DNA of 64,000 nucleotides from Gammaproteobacteria bacterium (GCA_041395725.1 JAWKZW010000001.1:3478501-3542500); one strand, 5' to 3'; shown: positions 8,151 to 17,599, counted from the stretch's first letter. Translations and numbers: made by a program. Notes: generated by a model not told the origin, from the letters alone.

Positions 8151-9350
8151 ATGGTAGATGTAGATAACAAGATAAAGATGATCGTTGAAGGGTTGCTGCT
8201 GGCTGCCGGCAAGCCGCTCAGTCTCAGTGTGATCGCAGGCGTGTTCAGCGAGGATGAGCGCCCTGAACCCGCGGAATTACGGGATGTGCTGACAGCCATA
8301 GCCGAAGACTGCAATGACCGGGGTTTCGAGCTGAAGGAAGTCGCTTCCGGCTTCCGCTTTCAGGTTAAACAGGACATCAGTGAATGGATAGCGCGACTGT
8401 GGGAAGAGAAGCCTCCCCGCTACAGCCGTGCTCTGCTGGAGACGCTGGCGCTCATCGCTTATCGCCAGCCTATTACGCGGGGCGATATTGAAGAGATCCG
8501 CGGTGTCGGCGTCAGCTCCAACATCATGCGAACATTGATTGATCGCGAGTGGGTGCGTGTCGTCGGGCATAAGGATGTCCCGGGCAAACCGGCGCTGTAT
8601 GCGACCACCAGGCAGTTTCTTGATTACTTCAATCTGACGAGTATCCAGGAGTTGCCGCCGCTGTCAGAAGTCCGGGAGCTGACCAAGTCCAGCCCGGAAT
8701 TTGATCTGGAAGATGATCTGGCTGCTCGCAATGTGCTCGAAGTGCCCGAGGATGAACCGGAAGGGCCGGCTCAGGTGATCGGTGAGGAAGGTGAGGTGCT
8801 GGTATTTGATGCCGAGGACCTGCCTGATGAAGACGAAGCTGCCGCGCTTGCGCGCAAACCGCTGGATGAAATACTGGGCCTGAGCAGCGAAGTGGATGTG
8901 ATTGACGACGAAGAGGGAGTGGTTCACGACGGTGAGTCAGCCTTCGAACCAGAAGTGGACGACGAGGAGCGAGTCGGCGAGGGCGCTGCAGAACATAATG
9001 AGTCAGAACCGGATGCGGTCGACGCGCCTGTCCGCGAAGCGGGCGGCCCCGCACAGGAAGACAGTGTCCCCGAGCAGCTGCTCGCCGAAGCGAATGCTCC
9101 TGTAATGGACGAGGGGCTCCAGCAGGAGGATTCCGATGGCCGGGAACCTGCCGGTAAACCCGATTCTGACAGTGAGCCGGCGACTTCGAATGGAGAGCTG
9201 CCTGCCGACGGGACAGAGGGCGAGGAAGTTGCTGCCGATGGCGACAGGTCGGCCTCTGAGTCAGAGGAAGAGCGAGACGCTTTAGAGGCGGAATCTGGCG
9301 GGGAAGGGCAGCCGGGGTCCAGGCCTGCCATCAAGACTTCAGCACACTAG
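8151..9350 (+). CDS. scpB: segregation and condensation protein B with long acidic tail
   Basis: ScpB binds ScpA in the SMC complex through tandem winged-helix domains. Those domains occupy residues 1-185 here: KMIVEGLLLAAGKPLS, LLETLALIAYRQPITRGDIEEIRG and KPALYATTRQFLDYFNL are typical. The protein is 399 residues, about twice the usual core. The second half is a low-complexity acidic extension dominated by Glu, Asp, Ala, Gly and Ser with no recognisable fold. Large tails of this type are known in some gammaproteobacterial ScpB proteins; their role is unclear. rluB starts 49 bases downstream. Confidence 0.94.
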   Translation: MVDVDNKIKMIVEGLLLAAGKPLSLSVIAGVFSEDERPEPAELRDVLTAIAEDCNDRGFELKEVASGFRFQVKQDISEWIARLWEEKPPRYSRALLETLALIAYRQPITRGDIEEIRGVGVSSNIMRTLIDREWVRVVGHKDVPGKPALYATTRQFLDYFNLTSIQELPPLSEVRELTKSSPEFDLEDDLAARNVLEVPEDEPEGPAQVIGEEGEVLVFDAEDLPDEDEAAALARKPLDEILGLSSEVDVIDDEEGVVHDGESAFEPEVDDEERVGEGAAEHNESEPDAVDAPVREAGGPAQEDSVPEQLLAEANAPVMDEGLQQEDSDGREPAGKPDSDSEPATSNGELPADGTEGEEVAADGDRSASESEEERDALEAESGGEGQPGSRPAIKTSAH

Positions 9351-9399
9351 TGCCGAGCTGAGTGACCGACACAATCATCATTACGAGTAACTGATCCAG

Positions 9400-10158
9400 A
9401 TGGATGAGAAATTACAGAAAGTTCTGGCGCGCGCCGGGTTTGGTTCCCGCCGTGAACTGGAGCAGTGGATCAGCAAGGGGCGGGTTAAGGTCAATGGCCG
9501 CGTGGCGACACTCGGTGATCGGGTAACTCCTGACGACCGCATAACCGTGGATGGAAAAAAACTGGCTCCGCGACCCAGGGAAAAAGAACAGTGCCGGGTG
9601 TTACTTTATAACAAGCCGGAAGGAGAAATCTGTACCCGTAAGGACCCTGAAGGCCGTCCAACAGTTTATGATCGACTGCCCGGACTGAAACATGGCCGGT
9701 GGGTGGCAATCGGTCGGCTCGACATCAATACCGGCGGCCTGCTTTTGTTCACGACCGATGGCGAGCTTGCCAACCTGTTGATGCACCCCAGTTCAGGCAT
9801 AGAACGGGAATACGCGGTAAGGGTCATTGGCGAGGTCACACCTGACAAGATCCAGGCGATGCATAAGGGGGTTCTGCTTGACGGCCACCTGTGCCGATTC
9901 ACGGATATCCAGCACTACGGTGGCGAGGGGGCCAATCAGTGGTACCACGTGGTACTCATGGAGGGCCGCAATCGCGAGGTGCGACGCCTTTGGGAATCAC
10001 AGGGAGTAAAAATCAGCCGCCTGAAAAGGGTTAGATTCGGGCCACTCTTCATCCCCAGCACCATAAGGCGCGGCCAGTTTTACGAACTGCCGGCTGCTGA
10101 CATCAGCAAGCTGCGCCGGGCAGCCATCTCTGAGTCAGTTGCGGGTGCGCCTGTCTGA
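9400..10158 (+). CDS. rluB: 23S rRNA pseudouridine synthase RluB
   Basis: RsuA-family pseudouridine synthase modifying 23S rRNA (U2605 in E. coli numbering). An S4 RNA-binding domain is at residues 1-60 (KVLARAGFGSRRELEQWI, GRVKVNGRV). The catalytic motif GRLDINTGGLLLFTTDG contains the active-site Asp. GRNREVRRLWESQG completes the family signature. At 252 residues it lacks the long C-terminal tail of E. coli RluB. It is last in the scpA-scpB-rluB group, an arrangement conserved in many gammaproteobacteria, and converges on yciK. Confidence 0.94.
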   Translation: MDEKLQKVLARAGFGSRRELEQWISKGRVKVNGRVATLGDRVTPDDRITVDGKKLAPRPREKEQCRVLLYNKPEGEICTRKDPEGRPTVYDRLPGLKHGRWVAIGRLDINTGGLLLFTTDGELANLLMHPSSGIEREYAVRVIGEVTPDKIQAMHKGVLLDGHLCRFTDIQHYGGEGANQWYHVVLMEGRNREVRRLWESQGVKISRLKRVRFGPLFIPSTIRRGQFYELPAADISKLRRAAISESVAGAPV

Positions 10159-10229
10159 GCCCGCTCCCGACCTCAATCTGCTGATAAGCGCAGACCGGTC
10201 AGTTGCGGGCATGGCAAGGTTATGGCGTG

Positions 10230-10994
10230 TTACTGTTGCTGCTCGGGGTCGAATGATCTGACGTCGATCGCCTTACCGTGCACTCGCGCGCCCTCTGGTC
10301 CCATCAGATACAGGTAAACCGGCATCAGTGACTCAGGCGTGGGGACTGAGGCAGGATTCTCGGCCGGATAGGCGGCAGCCCGCATTCTGGTTCGGGTCCC
10401 ACCCGGGTTGATGCTGTTGACTCGAATGGAAGTGGTGTTGCCGAGTTCATCCGCCAGTACCTGCATAAGCCCTTCGACGGCGAATTTAGTTACCGAATAG
10501 GCGCCCCAGTAAGCTCTTCCTTTCCGCCCCACGCTGGAGGCAGTAAACAGCAGTCGTCCTGCTGGCGAGCGTGTCAAGGCCGGCAGCAGTGCCCGGGTCA
10601 GGAGGAAAGCGGCGTTCACATTCACCTGCATCAGATCCTGCCATTCCCGGTAGGGGTAATGTTCAACAGGGCTGCGAGGACCCAGTTGCGAAGCATTGTG
10701 GAGCAGGCCGTCCAGGCAGGGGAAATGCTCGTCCAGAGACTCCTTCAGGGCAGCATAGTCCTGCTCACCGGCTTTCAGCAGGTCCAGCGGATGAATCAGG
10801 GCGGTACCGGGGGCGAGGGCTTCGATTTCATCGTAGACCTCTTCCAGTTTCGACTGGGTCCTGCCAGTGAGGATCACGTTTGCGCCGTGCTGCGCGTAGC
10901 AGAGTGCGGCAGCGCGCCCGATTCCGTCGCCGGCTCCGGTAATGAGAATGGTTTTGTCAGCCAGTAAATCAGTGGCCGGTTGGTAATTGAACAC
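10230..10994 (-). CDS. yciK: YciK family short-chain dehydrogenase
   Basis: SDR oxidoreductase of 254 residues. The Rossmann signature ILITGAGDGIGRAAA is at residues 15-29, DGLLHNASQLG contains the NAG-like motif, and SSVGRKGRAYWGAYSVTKFAVEG carries the Ser-Tyr-Lys catalytic residues. The overall sequence matches YciK, whose physiological substrate is not established. It is the last gene of the leftward mtaD-ubiG-mupP-yciK cluster, 10 bases after mupP, the same order found in Pseudomonas. Confidence 0.92.
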   Translation of the reverse strand: MFNYQPATDLLADKTILITGAGDGIGRAAALCYAQHGANVILTGRTQSKLEEVYDEIEALAPGTALIHPLDLLKAGEQDYAALKESLDEHFPCLDGLLHNASQLGPRSPVEHYPYREWQDLMQVNVNAAFLLTRALLPALTRSPAGRLLFTASSVGRKGRAYWGAYSVTKFAVEGLMQVLADELGNTTSIRVNSINPGGTRTRMRAAAYPAENPASVPTPESLMPVYLYLMGPEGARVHGKAIDVRSFDPEQQQ

Positions 10995-11004
10995 GGTTAG
11001 TTAC

Positions 11005-11697
11005 TCAGGCAAATTGCAGAATCTTTAAGAGGGGTTCCAGGTCGGTAGCGGTGTTGATCACGAAGTCAGCCGGCCATTCTTCGATGCGGGTATCGACTTT
11101 CAGATAGCCATAGGCAGCTGCCACGGCAATGATGTCGGCATTCTTGGCTGCCTGCATGTCGCGCAGGTGATCCCCGACGTAGACCGTGCGCTCTGTATCG
11201 CGGTCAAGCTGTTGGCAGGCCAGCAGCAATGCCTCCGGATCCGGCTTTCCCCGGGCTACGTGATCAGGGCATACCAGTGTGCCGCAACGTTTCAGCAGCT
11301 GCAACTGATCGAGCAGCCGTTGGCTGTATTTTTCCGGCTTGTTGGTGACTATGCCCCAGGGCACGCCCGCATTCTCCAGCTTGTCGAGCAGAGAGAGAAT
11401 GCCCGGGTAGGGTTGCGCCCGGGTGTCAGACAACTGTTCGAAGTACATATCCAGCAGTTGCTGCAGCCGCGCCTGGAATTCAGCATCGTGCTCCTGCAGG
11501 CCAAAGCCGAGCTTGATCAGGGCCCGGGCGCCATCTGAGACGGTCTGATGGATCCGGTCGGCGGCAACCTGCTGCATGCCAGCCTGATCCAGCATCTTAT
11601 CGAGAACCAGCTGGAAGTCTGCCGCGGTGTCCACCAGGGTGCCGTCGAGGTCAAACAGTACACATTCGATGCCGGTAGTCAGGCTGCTTTCTTCCAC
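11005..11697 (-). CDS. mupP: HAD phosphatase, MupP/Gph type
   Basis: HAD-superfamily phosphatase of 230 residues. Motif I is LFDLDGTLVDT, motif II is GIVTNKPEKYS, and GKPDPE with VYVGDHLRDMQAAKNA covers motifs III and IV. The sequence alone would also fit phosphoglycolate phosphatase. The position between ubiG and yciK is that of Pseudomonas mupP, which dephosphorylates N-acetylmuramic acid 6-phosphate in cell-wall recycling; the name is therefore by synteny. The start is GTG at 11697, one base past the ubiG stop, implying translational coupling. Confidence 0.85.
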   Translation of the reverse strand: MEESSLTTGIECVLFDLDGTLVDTAADFQLVLDKMLDQAGMQQVAADRIHQTVSDGARALIKLGFGLQEHDAEFQARLQQLLDMYFEQLSDTRAQPYPGILSLLDKLENAGVPWGIVTNKPEKYSQRLLDQLQLLKRCGTLVCPDHVARGKPDPEALLLACQQLDRDTERTVYVGDHLRDMQAAKNADIIAVAAAYGYLKVDTRIEEWPADFVINTATDLEPLLKILQFA

Positions 11698-11698
11698 G

Positions 11699-12406
11699 TC
11701 AAATGTCCTGTTCGGGTTTCTGATAGCGGGCGATGTAGTTTACGTCGAGGTTCTTCTGCAGGGCATATTTTCTGGTCAGCGGGTTGTATCCCATTCCCAC
11801 CTGGTCGCAGAGGTAAAGGTTTGCCTCGCGACACCAGCCTGCGAGTTCGGAAGGCTTGATGAATTTGTCGTACTCGTGAGTGCCGCGAGGCAGCAGGTTC
11901 AGCACGTACTCGGCCCCGACAATGGCAAAAAGATAGGCCTTGGGGTTGCGGTTGATGGTGGAAAAAAACACCAGTCCACCTGGCTTGACCAGGCGCTCGC
12001 AGGCCTGCACGATTGAGGCGGGTGAAGGGACATGTTCCAGCATCTCAAGGCAGGTTACCGCGTCAAAACGAGCTGGGTGCCGGGCGGCGAACTCCTCCGT
12101 GGTGATTTTCTGATAATCGATTTCGAGGCCGCTTTCCAACTGGTGCAGTCTGGCCACTCCCAGGGGGGCATCGGCCATATCGATTGCGGTGACATGTGCG
12201 CCGTGATGGGCCATCGCCTCGGACAGGATGCCGCCACCGCAGCCGATATCGAGCACTTCCTTGCCGGCCAGATTGATCGCCTGACTGATGTAATTCATAC
12301 GCAGCGGATTGATGTCGTGCAGCGGCTTGAACTCGCTGTTGGGGTCCCACCAGCGGGATGCCAGCGCTTCGAATTTTCGGATTTCCAGTTCGTCAACATT
12401 GCTCAT
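11699..12406 (-). CDS. ubiG: bifunctional 2-polyprenyl-6-hydroxyphenol/demethylubiquinol methyltransferase UbiG
   Basis: Class I SAM-dependent O-methyltransferase performing both O-methylations of ubiquinone synthesis, 235 residues. It begins with the UbiG pattern KFEALASRWWDPNSEFKPLH, followed by the SAM-binding VLDIGCGGGILSEAMA, AIDMADA, and DAVTCLEMLEHVP. The C-terminal GTHEYDKFIKPSEL segment is also typical. Its ATG shares one base with the mtaD stop (TAATG), and mupP follows one base after its own stop, so the four-gene cluster is a tightly packed operon. Confidence 0.96.
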   Translation of the reverse strand: MSNVDELEIRKFEALASRWWDPNSEFKPLHDINPLRMNYISQAINLAGKEVLDIGCGGGILSEAMAHHGAHVTAIDMADAPLGVARLHQLESGLEIDYQKITTEEFAARHPARFDAVTCLEMLEHVPSPASIVQACERLVKPGGLVFFSTINRNPKAYLFAIVGAEYVLNLLPRGTHEYDKFIKPSELAGWCREANLYLCDQVGMGYNPLTRKYALQKNLDVNYIARYQKPEQDI

Positions 12407-13740
12407 TACAGGACTCCACTGATTTCTTTCTGCCAGTGCAGGGCAAGTTCCTGCACAGCGCCATATTCCAGCGTTGTCAGCTGCCGGTCATTCACAACTG
12501 CGCGGCCTCCGACCCAGACATGACTGACCTGTGCCGCCTGGGTGTTATAGACCAGGTGCGACTCCGGATTGTAGACCGGCAAAGCGTTCAAGGAATCGAG
12601 TCGAACGGCGGTCAGGTCGGCGAATTTTCCCGCTTCAATGCTGCCGATCAGTTGCTCCAGGCCCAGCGCTCGGGCGCCATTGATGGTCGCCAGCTGCAGG
12701 GCCTGATGAGCCGGTAAAGTGCTGGCATCGCCAGCAACGCCTTTGGCCAGCAATGCTGCAGTTCTCATTTCAGAAAACATGTCCAGGTCGTTGTTGCTGG
12801 CACAACCGTCGGTTCCGAGAGCTACGTTTACGCCGGCCGAAATCAGCGCCCCGACCGGGCAGAATCCACTGGCCAGTTTCAGATTGGATTCGGGGCAATG
12901 TACTACGTGAGCTCCGTTGTCGCGGATCAGCTGGATATCCTGCTCAGATAACTGGGTTCCATGGACGCAGACCAGTCTTGGGCTGACCAGCCCCAGCTCT
13001 GCCAGGCGCTGCAACGGGCGCTTGCCGGTGCTCTGTATGGCGGTCTCAACCTCTTCGGCGGTCTCGTGGAGGTGCATGTGAATCGGAATGTCCAGCTCCT
13101 CCGCCAGGGTCATGATTTTCTGCAGGGGGGCGTCCGACACCGTATACGGCGCATGGGGGCCGAAGGCGGTGTATATCAGTTCACTGTTACGGTAATCGTC
13201 ATGCAGATCTGTGGCCTTGAAAATATACTCGTCGGCGTTCTGGCCCCAGACGGTGGGGAAATCCAGAACCGGGCTGGACAGCTGCGTCCGGATGTGGGCG
13301 TTGGTCGCTGCGCGGGCTACGGCATCGGGGAAGAAATACATGTCTGCAAAACAGGTAGTGCCGCTCAGCAGCATTTCGGCAATGGCCAGTTCGGCGCCCT
13401 GGTAGACAAAATCCTCACTGACTAATTTACTTTCCAGTGGCCAGATATGGTCCTCCAGCCAGGTTTTCAGCGGCACATCATCGGCAATGCCGCGAAACAG
13501 GCTCATCGGGGAGTGGCCATGGGAGTTGACCAGCCCCGGTATCAGTACGTGACTGGCAAGTTTGACTTCAGCGATTCCCGGGTAACGCGCGGGCAGGTCT
13601 GCGGTGGGCAGAATAGCCTGAATGCGCTTTGCGCCGATTATCACGCTGTGATCGTGCAGTACGACCCCTGCGGGGATAACGGGAATGAGCCAGCGGGGTG
13701 AAATGGCCAGCTCGATTTGTTGTTCAGTTTGCGGGTCCAA
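12406..13740 (-). CDS. mtaD: TRZ/ATZ family amidohydrolase (5-methylthioadenosine/S-adenosylhomocysteine deaminase)
   Basis: Zinc amidohydrolase of 444 residues. The metal-binding HxH is in LVNSHGHSPMSLFRG, further metal-site histidines are in IHMHLHETAEE and VCVHGTQLS, and the last metal Asp is in LGTDGCASNNDLDM. The Pseudomonas protein at this location deaminates 5'-methylthioadenosine; substrate is assigned by synteny and family. The start is TTG at 13740, since no early in-frame ATG exists. It is first in the leftward operon with ubiG, mupP and yciK and lies divergent from gyrA. Confidence 0.88.
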   Translation of the reverse strand: MDPQTEQQIELAISPRWLIPVIPAGVVLHDHSVIIGAKRIQAILPTADLPARYPGIAEVKLASHVLIPGLVNSHGHSPMSLFRGIADDVPLKTWLEDHIWPLESKLVSEDFVYQGAELAIAEMLLSGTTCFADMYFFPDAVARAATNAHIRTQLSSPVLDFPTVWGQNADEYIFKATDLHDDYRNSELIYTAFGPHAPYTVSDAPLQKIMTLAEELDIPIHMHLHETAEEVETAIQSTGKRPLQRLAELGLVSPRLVCVHGTQLSEQDIQLIRDNGAHVVHCPESNLKLASGFCPVGALISAGVNVALGTDGCASNNDLDMFSEMRTAALLAKGVAGDASTLPAHQALQLATINGARALGLEQLIGSIEAGKFADLTAVRLDSLNALPVYNPESHLVYNTQAAQVSHVWVGGRAVVNDRQLTTLEYGAVQELALHWQKEISGVL

Positions 13741-14086
13741 GTGTGCTACGCGTACGGTTGGTTAACGAGGGCGGCATTATAACGTCAACGGGGGAAAATA
13801 GCTTGGCGAAATTGCTGCGGCCCGGAACTGTAAAAGTTATCCCCAGGCTGGTATTTCCGGCACTATTTGGTGGCATTTTCCCTGTTAGTTTCGGCCTGGA
13901 ATGTGTTAGAATTCTTGGCTTGATTTACGGCGGAAAACTATCTTGCTGACAACACTGCTTTGTAGCATATCCAGGCTTTTTTTCGGCGCGGCTCCGGCGG
14001 CAAAAACACTACCACGCTACAGTCAGAATAATTATTCAAATCAACTGAGATCATGCAATCTTTACACATGAGGATTAGGGTGGCTT
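13741..14086. other. divergent control region between mtaD and gyrA
   Basis: These 346 bases separate two divergently transcribed genes and must hold both promoters. The second half is AT-richer and includes a segment with T-runs (around 13975-13985). A short GAGGATTAGGG stretch precedes the gyrA ATG at 14087. I could not assign -35/-10 pairs with conviction, and no ORF or RNA gene is evident. Confidence 0.5.
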
Positions 14087-16660
14087 ATGTCTGAGTTTGC
14101 CAAACAGGTATCACCGGTCGCGCTGGAAAGCGAGATGCGGGAATCCTATCTAGCCTACGCCATGAGTGTCATTGTCGGGCGCGCGCTGCCGGATGTCCGC
14201 GACGGGCTCAAGCCGGTTCACCGGCGGGTTCTGTTCGCCATGAACGTGCTGTCCAACGATTACAACAAACCGTATAAAAAATCCGCCCGCGTGGTGGGCG
14301 ACGTTATCGGTAAATACCACCCGCACGGTGATACTGCGGCCTACGACACCATCGTTCGAATGGCGCAGAGCTTTTCCCTGCGCTACCCACTGGTCGACGG
14401 GCAGGGAAACTTCGGTTCGGTGGATGGCGATGCCGCTGCTGCCATGCGTTACACAGAAATCCGTATGGCCAGGATTGCCCACGATCTGTTGGCAGACCTT
14501 GATAAGGAAACGGTCGATTTTTCGGATAACTACGACGGCACAGAGCAGATTCCTGACGTGTTGCCAACCCAGATACCCAATCTCCTGGTCAACGGGTCTT
14601 CGGGTATCGCCGTGGGTATGGCTACCAACATACCGCCCCACAACCTGACCGAAGTGGTGAACGCCTGCATCGCCCTGTTGGACGATCCTGCCATCGAACT
14701 TGAAGGTATTATGGAGCACATCCAGGGGCCGGATTTCCCAACTGCGGGAATCATCAACGGCAGGGCCGGTATCGTCCAGGCATACCGGACCGGGCGGGGC
14801 CGCATTTATGTGCGCGCCAGAGCAGAAATATTAACGGACGAGAAAAGCGGCAGGTCGACCATCCTGGTCACGGAAATTCCCTACCAGCTGAACAAGGCAA
14901 GACTTATCGAGCGTATTGCCGAGCTGGTTAAGGAGAAAAAGCTGGAGGGTATCACCGAGCTGCGCGATGAGTCCGACAAGGATGGTATGCGTATTGTCAT
15001 CGAGCTCCGCAAAGGTGAGGTGCCTGACGTAATACTTAATAATCTCTATGCGCAGACGCAGATGCAATCCGTGTTCGGTATCAACATGGTGGCTCTGGTA
15101 GATGGACAGCCGCGGCTGCTGAATCTGCGGGATGCGCTGGAATCCTTTGTGCGGCATCGACGTGAGGTGGTAACCCGTCGCACTCAATATCTGTTGCGCA
15201 AGGCCCGCGAACGGGGGCACATCCTGGAAGGACTGGCGGTGGCGCTGGCTAACATCGACGCCGTAATCGAATTGATCAAGTCTTCGCCCAGTTCCGCTGA
15301 AGCCAAGGAGAAATTGCTGGCAAGATCCTGGCATTCCGAGAGTGTACTGAAAATGCTGGGAGAATCAGGTTCTGATGCCTGCCGGCCAGACGATCTGGAT
15401 CCCAGGTACGGTATCAGGAATGAAGAGTACTTTCTGTCACCCGAGCAGGCTCAGGCGATCCTTGATCTGCGCTTGCATCGTTTAACCGGCCTGGAGCAGG
15501 AAAAGCTCATTAACGACTACAAGGAGTTGTTGAAACAGATCGCCGATTATATCGATATTCTGGGCAATGAGCCGCGATTGCTTTCGGTTGTACGCGAGGA
15601 ACTGGAGCGCGTGCGGAGTGATTACGGTGACGAGCGGCGCACGGAAATCGTCGAATCGCAGCAGGATCTCACGGTCGAAGATCTGATTACCGAGGAAGAA
15701 CGGGTGGTGACCATTTCCCAGACCGGCTATGCGAAATCTCAGCCATTGAGTGACTACAGTGCTCAGCGTCGCGGTGGCATGGGCAAGGCGGCAGCCTCGG
15801 TCAAGGACGAGGATTTTGTCGAACATCTGTTGGTGGCAAGCACCCATGACACGGTGCTGTGTTTCAGCAATGCGGGTAAGGTTTACTGGCTGAAGGTATA
15901 CCAGTTTCCGCTGGCGGCGAGAACAGCACGCGGCAAGCCCATCGTCAATATTCTGCCCCTGGAAGAGGGGGAGCATATTACCAGCCTGCTGCCAATCCGG
16001 GAGTATTCCGAAAACCATTTTGTGTTTATGGCGACGGCAAACGGAACGGTCAAGAAAACCGAGTTGACCAGTTTTGCTCGCCCCCGTAGCGTGGGCCTGA
16101 AGGCACTGGAGCTGGACGAGGGCGATGTGCTGGTTGGCACTGCAATTACGGACGGTTCTCAGGATGTGATGTTGATCAGCAGCAGCGGCAAAACTATCAG
16201 GTTCAGGGAAGATGACGTGCGCCCAATGGGCAGGACAGCGAGAGGGGTGCGAGGTATCCGTCTGGCTGACGGACATTCTATGATCGCATTGATCATTCCA
16301 GAACCTGAGAAGCAGATTCTGCTTGTCAGTGAAAATGGTTACGGTAAGCGCACCCGGATTGAGGATTACCCCGTTTATGGTCGGGGCGGGCAGGGCGTTA
16401 TAGGCATTCAGGCCAGTTCCCGCAACGGTGCGGTGGTTGGTGCTGCTCAGGTGGATGATGGCGATGAAATCATGCTCATATCCGATAAAGGGACTCTGGT
16501 GCGAACCCGAATCGATGAGGTTTCCGTGCAGGGTCGCAATACCCAGGGGGTTCGACTGATCAAGCTGAAGAAGGAAGAGCGCCTGGTTGGGCTGGCGCGT
16601 GTCAATGAGCCTGAGGACATCGGTGAAGCTGGTGAGTCAGCCGGCCCGGAGACTGAATAA
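14087..16660 (+). CDS. gyrA: DNA gyrase subunit A
   Basis: Type IIA topoisomerase breakage-reunion subunit, 857 residues. SYLAYAMSVIVGRALPDVRDG and KPVHRRVLFAM open the winged-helix domain. The catalytic tyrosine is Tyr122 in AAAAMRYTEIRM. The quinolone-resistance region reads HPHGDTAAYD, with Thr83 and Asp87 in E. coli numbering; Thr83 is also the natural residue in P. aeruginosa. The GyrA box appears as QRRGGMGKAA near residue 563, and beta-pinwheel repeats follow. The tail is short and acidic. ATG at 14087. pheA follows 69 bases later; the serC gene that separates them in Pseudomonas is missing. Confidence 0.97.
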   Translation: MSEFAKQVSPVALESEMRESYLAYAMSVIVGRALPDVRDGLKPVHRRVLFAMNVLSNDYNKPYKKSARVVGDVIGKYHPHGDTAAYDTIVRMAQSFSLRYPLVDGQGNFGSVDGDAAAAMRYTEIRMARIAHDLLADLDKETVDFSDNYDGTEQIPDVLPTQIPNLLVNGSSGIAVGMATNIPPHNLTEVVNACIALLDDPAIELEGIMEHIQGPDFPTAGIINGRAGIVQAYRTGRGRIYVRARAEILTDEKSGRSTILVTEIPYQLNKARLIERIAELVKEKKLEGITELRDESDKDGMRIVIELRKGEVPDVILNNLYAQTQMQSVFGINMVALVDGQPRLLNLRDALESFVRHRREVVTRRTQYLLRKARERGHILEGLAVALANIDAVIELIKSSPSSAEAKEKLLARSWHSESVLKMLGESGSDACRPDDLDPRYGIRNEEYFLSPEQAQAILDLRLHRLTGLEQEKLINDYKELLKQIADYIDILGNEPRLLSVVREELERVRSDYGDERRTEIVESQQDLTVEDLITEEERVVTISQTGYAKSQPLSDYSAQRRGGMGKAAASVKDEDFVEHLLVASTHDTVLCFSNAGKVYWLKVYQFPLAARTARGKPIVNILPLEEGEHITSLLPIREYSENHFVFMATANGTVKKTELTSFARPRSVGLKALELDEGDVLVGTAITDGSQDVMLISSSGKTIRFREDDVRPMGRTARGVRGIRLADGHSMIALIIPEPEKQILLVSENGYGKRTRIEDYPVYGRGGQGVIGIQASSRNGAVVGAAQVDDGDEIMLISDKGTLVRTRIDEVSVQGRNTQGVRLIKLKKEERLVGLARVNEPEDIGEAGESAGPETE

Positions 16661-16729
16661 GCCCTGTTCTGGAACTGATTTCATGACTTCAAACCCAGCG
16701 ATGCCGCAACAGAACGAGCGTACGCGCTT

Positions 16730-17599
16730 GTGACAGAACTCAATCCAGGTAGTGGAGCTGTCGCATTTCTGGGCCCTGCCGGAACGTTTTCCCATTCGGC
16801 CGTGCTCGATTTGTTCGGGCGGGACACCAGGCTGTTCGACTGCGCCACCATAGACGATGTGTTCTCTGCCGTGGAAAAAGGCAGTGCCAGATACGGCGTA
16901 GTCCCGGTGGAAAACTCTACTGAAGGTGCGGTCAACAACACACTCGACTGCCTGGTAGCAACTGAACTGAAGATAGTGGGTGAGGTAGTGGTGCCTATTG
17001 AGCACCATTTTATGGTCAAGCCTGGCACAGACCTCGGCAATCTTGCGAAAGTGGTCTCTCATAAACAGTCCCTCGCACAATGTCGAAAATGGCTCGCTGG
17101 CAATTGGCCGACTCTGCCCCAGGAAGAGGCTGCGAGTAACGCGCAGGCCGCCAGATTGGCTGCGCAGCATACCGGGGTAGCCGCCATTGCCGGCAGAATG
17201 GCTGCCGATGCTTATGGTCTGGAGATTGTCAATTCGGCGATTCAGGATCAGAGTGATAACAGCACACGCTTTCTGGTGATCGGTAAGCATACCCGCACTG
17301 CCACCGGAAAAGACAAGACCAGCACCTTGATTTACACGGAAAACCGTCCAGGGGCTCTGTTTCGCGTACTGAAGCCTTTCGAGCAGCATCAGGTAAGCCT
17401 GACTCGCATCGAAACCCGACCCTCCAGAAAGGAAGCCTGGGATTACGTGTTTTTTATCGATTTTCAGGGACATTGCAGCGACGCCGCCGTCAAACAGGTA
17501 TTGGCAGAGCTGACCCTTTGCACCGTCGAGATCAAGGTGCTGGGTTCCTATCCGATGGCTGAAGCAGTTCCCAGCGAACCGCTAGCGACAGCCGACTGA
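16730..17599 (+). CDS. pheA: prephenate dehydratase (no chorismate mutase domain)
   Basis: Prephenate to phenylpyruvate, the committed step of phenylalanine synthesis. The catalytic domain starts at once with VAFLGPAGTFSHSAV and includes GVVPVENSTEGAVNNTLD, SHKQSLAQCRKWL and the DNSTRFLVIG catalytic TRF motif. A regulatory ACT domain follows with NRPGALFRVL and LTRIETRPSRK, the Phe-binding ESRP-like site. At 289 residues it lacks the roughly 90-residue N-terminal chorismate mutase domain of the usual gammaproteobacterial P-protein. The frame is closed by TGA at 16676, so the domain is not hidden by a wrong start. GTG start; no strong ribosome-binding site is seen. Confidence 0.93.
   Translation: MTELNPGSGAVAFLGPAGTFSHSAVLDLFGRDTRLFDCATIDDVFSAVEKGSARYGVVPVENSTEGAVNNTLDCLVATELKIVGEVVVPIEHHFMVKPGTDLGNLAKVVSHKQSLAQCRKWLAGNWPTLPQEEAASNAQAARLAAQHTGVAAIAGRMAADAYGLEIVNSAIQDQSDNSTRFLVIGKHTRTATGKDKTSTLIYTENRPGALFRVLKPFEQHQVSLTRIETRPSRKEAWDYVFFIDFQGHCSDAAVKQVLAELTLCTVEIKVLGSYPMAEAVPSEPLATAD

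Noticed and set aside
8629..9334. Two long antisense ORFs under scpB
   Set aside because: They result from the Glu/Asp-rich codons (GAG/GAA/GAC) read in reverse; composition is Ser/Pro/Arg-biased and matches nothing.
11167..11538. Plus-strand ORFs opposite mupP, ubiG and mtaD
   Set aside because: Antisense shadows of well-recognised enzymes.
16683..16733. 16-codon ORF before pheA as a Phe attenuator leader
   Set aside because: The peptide (MTSNPAMPQQNERTRL) has no phenylalanine run and no terminator/antiterminator pair follows.
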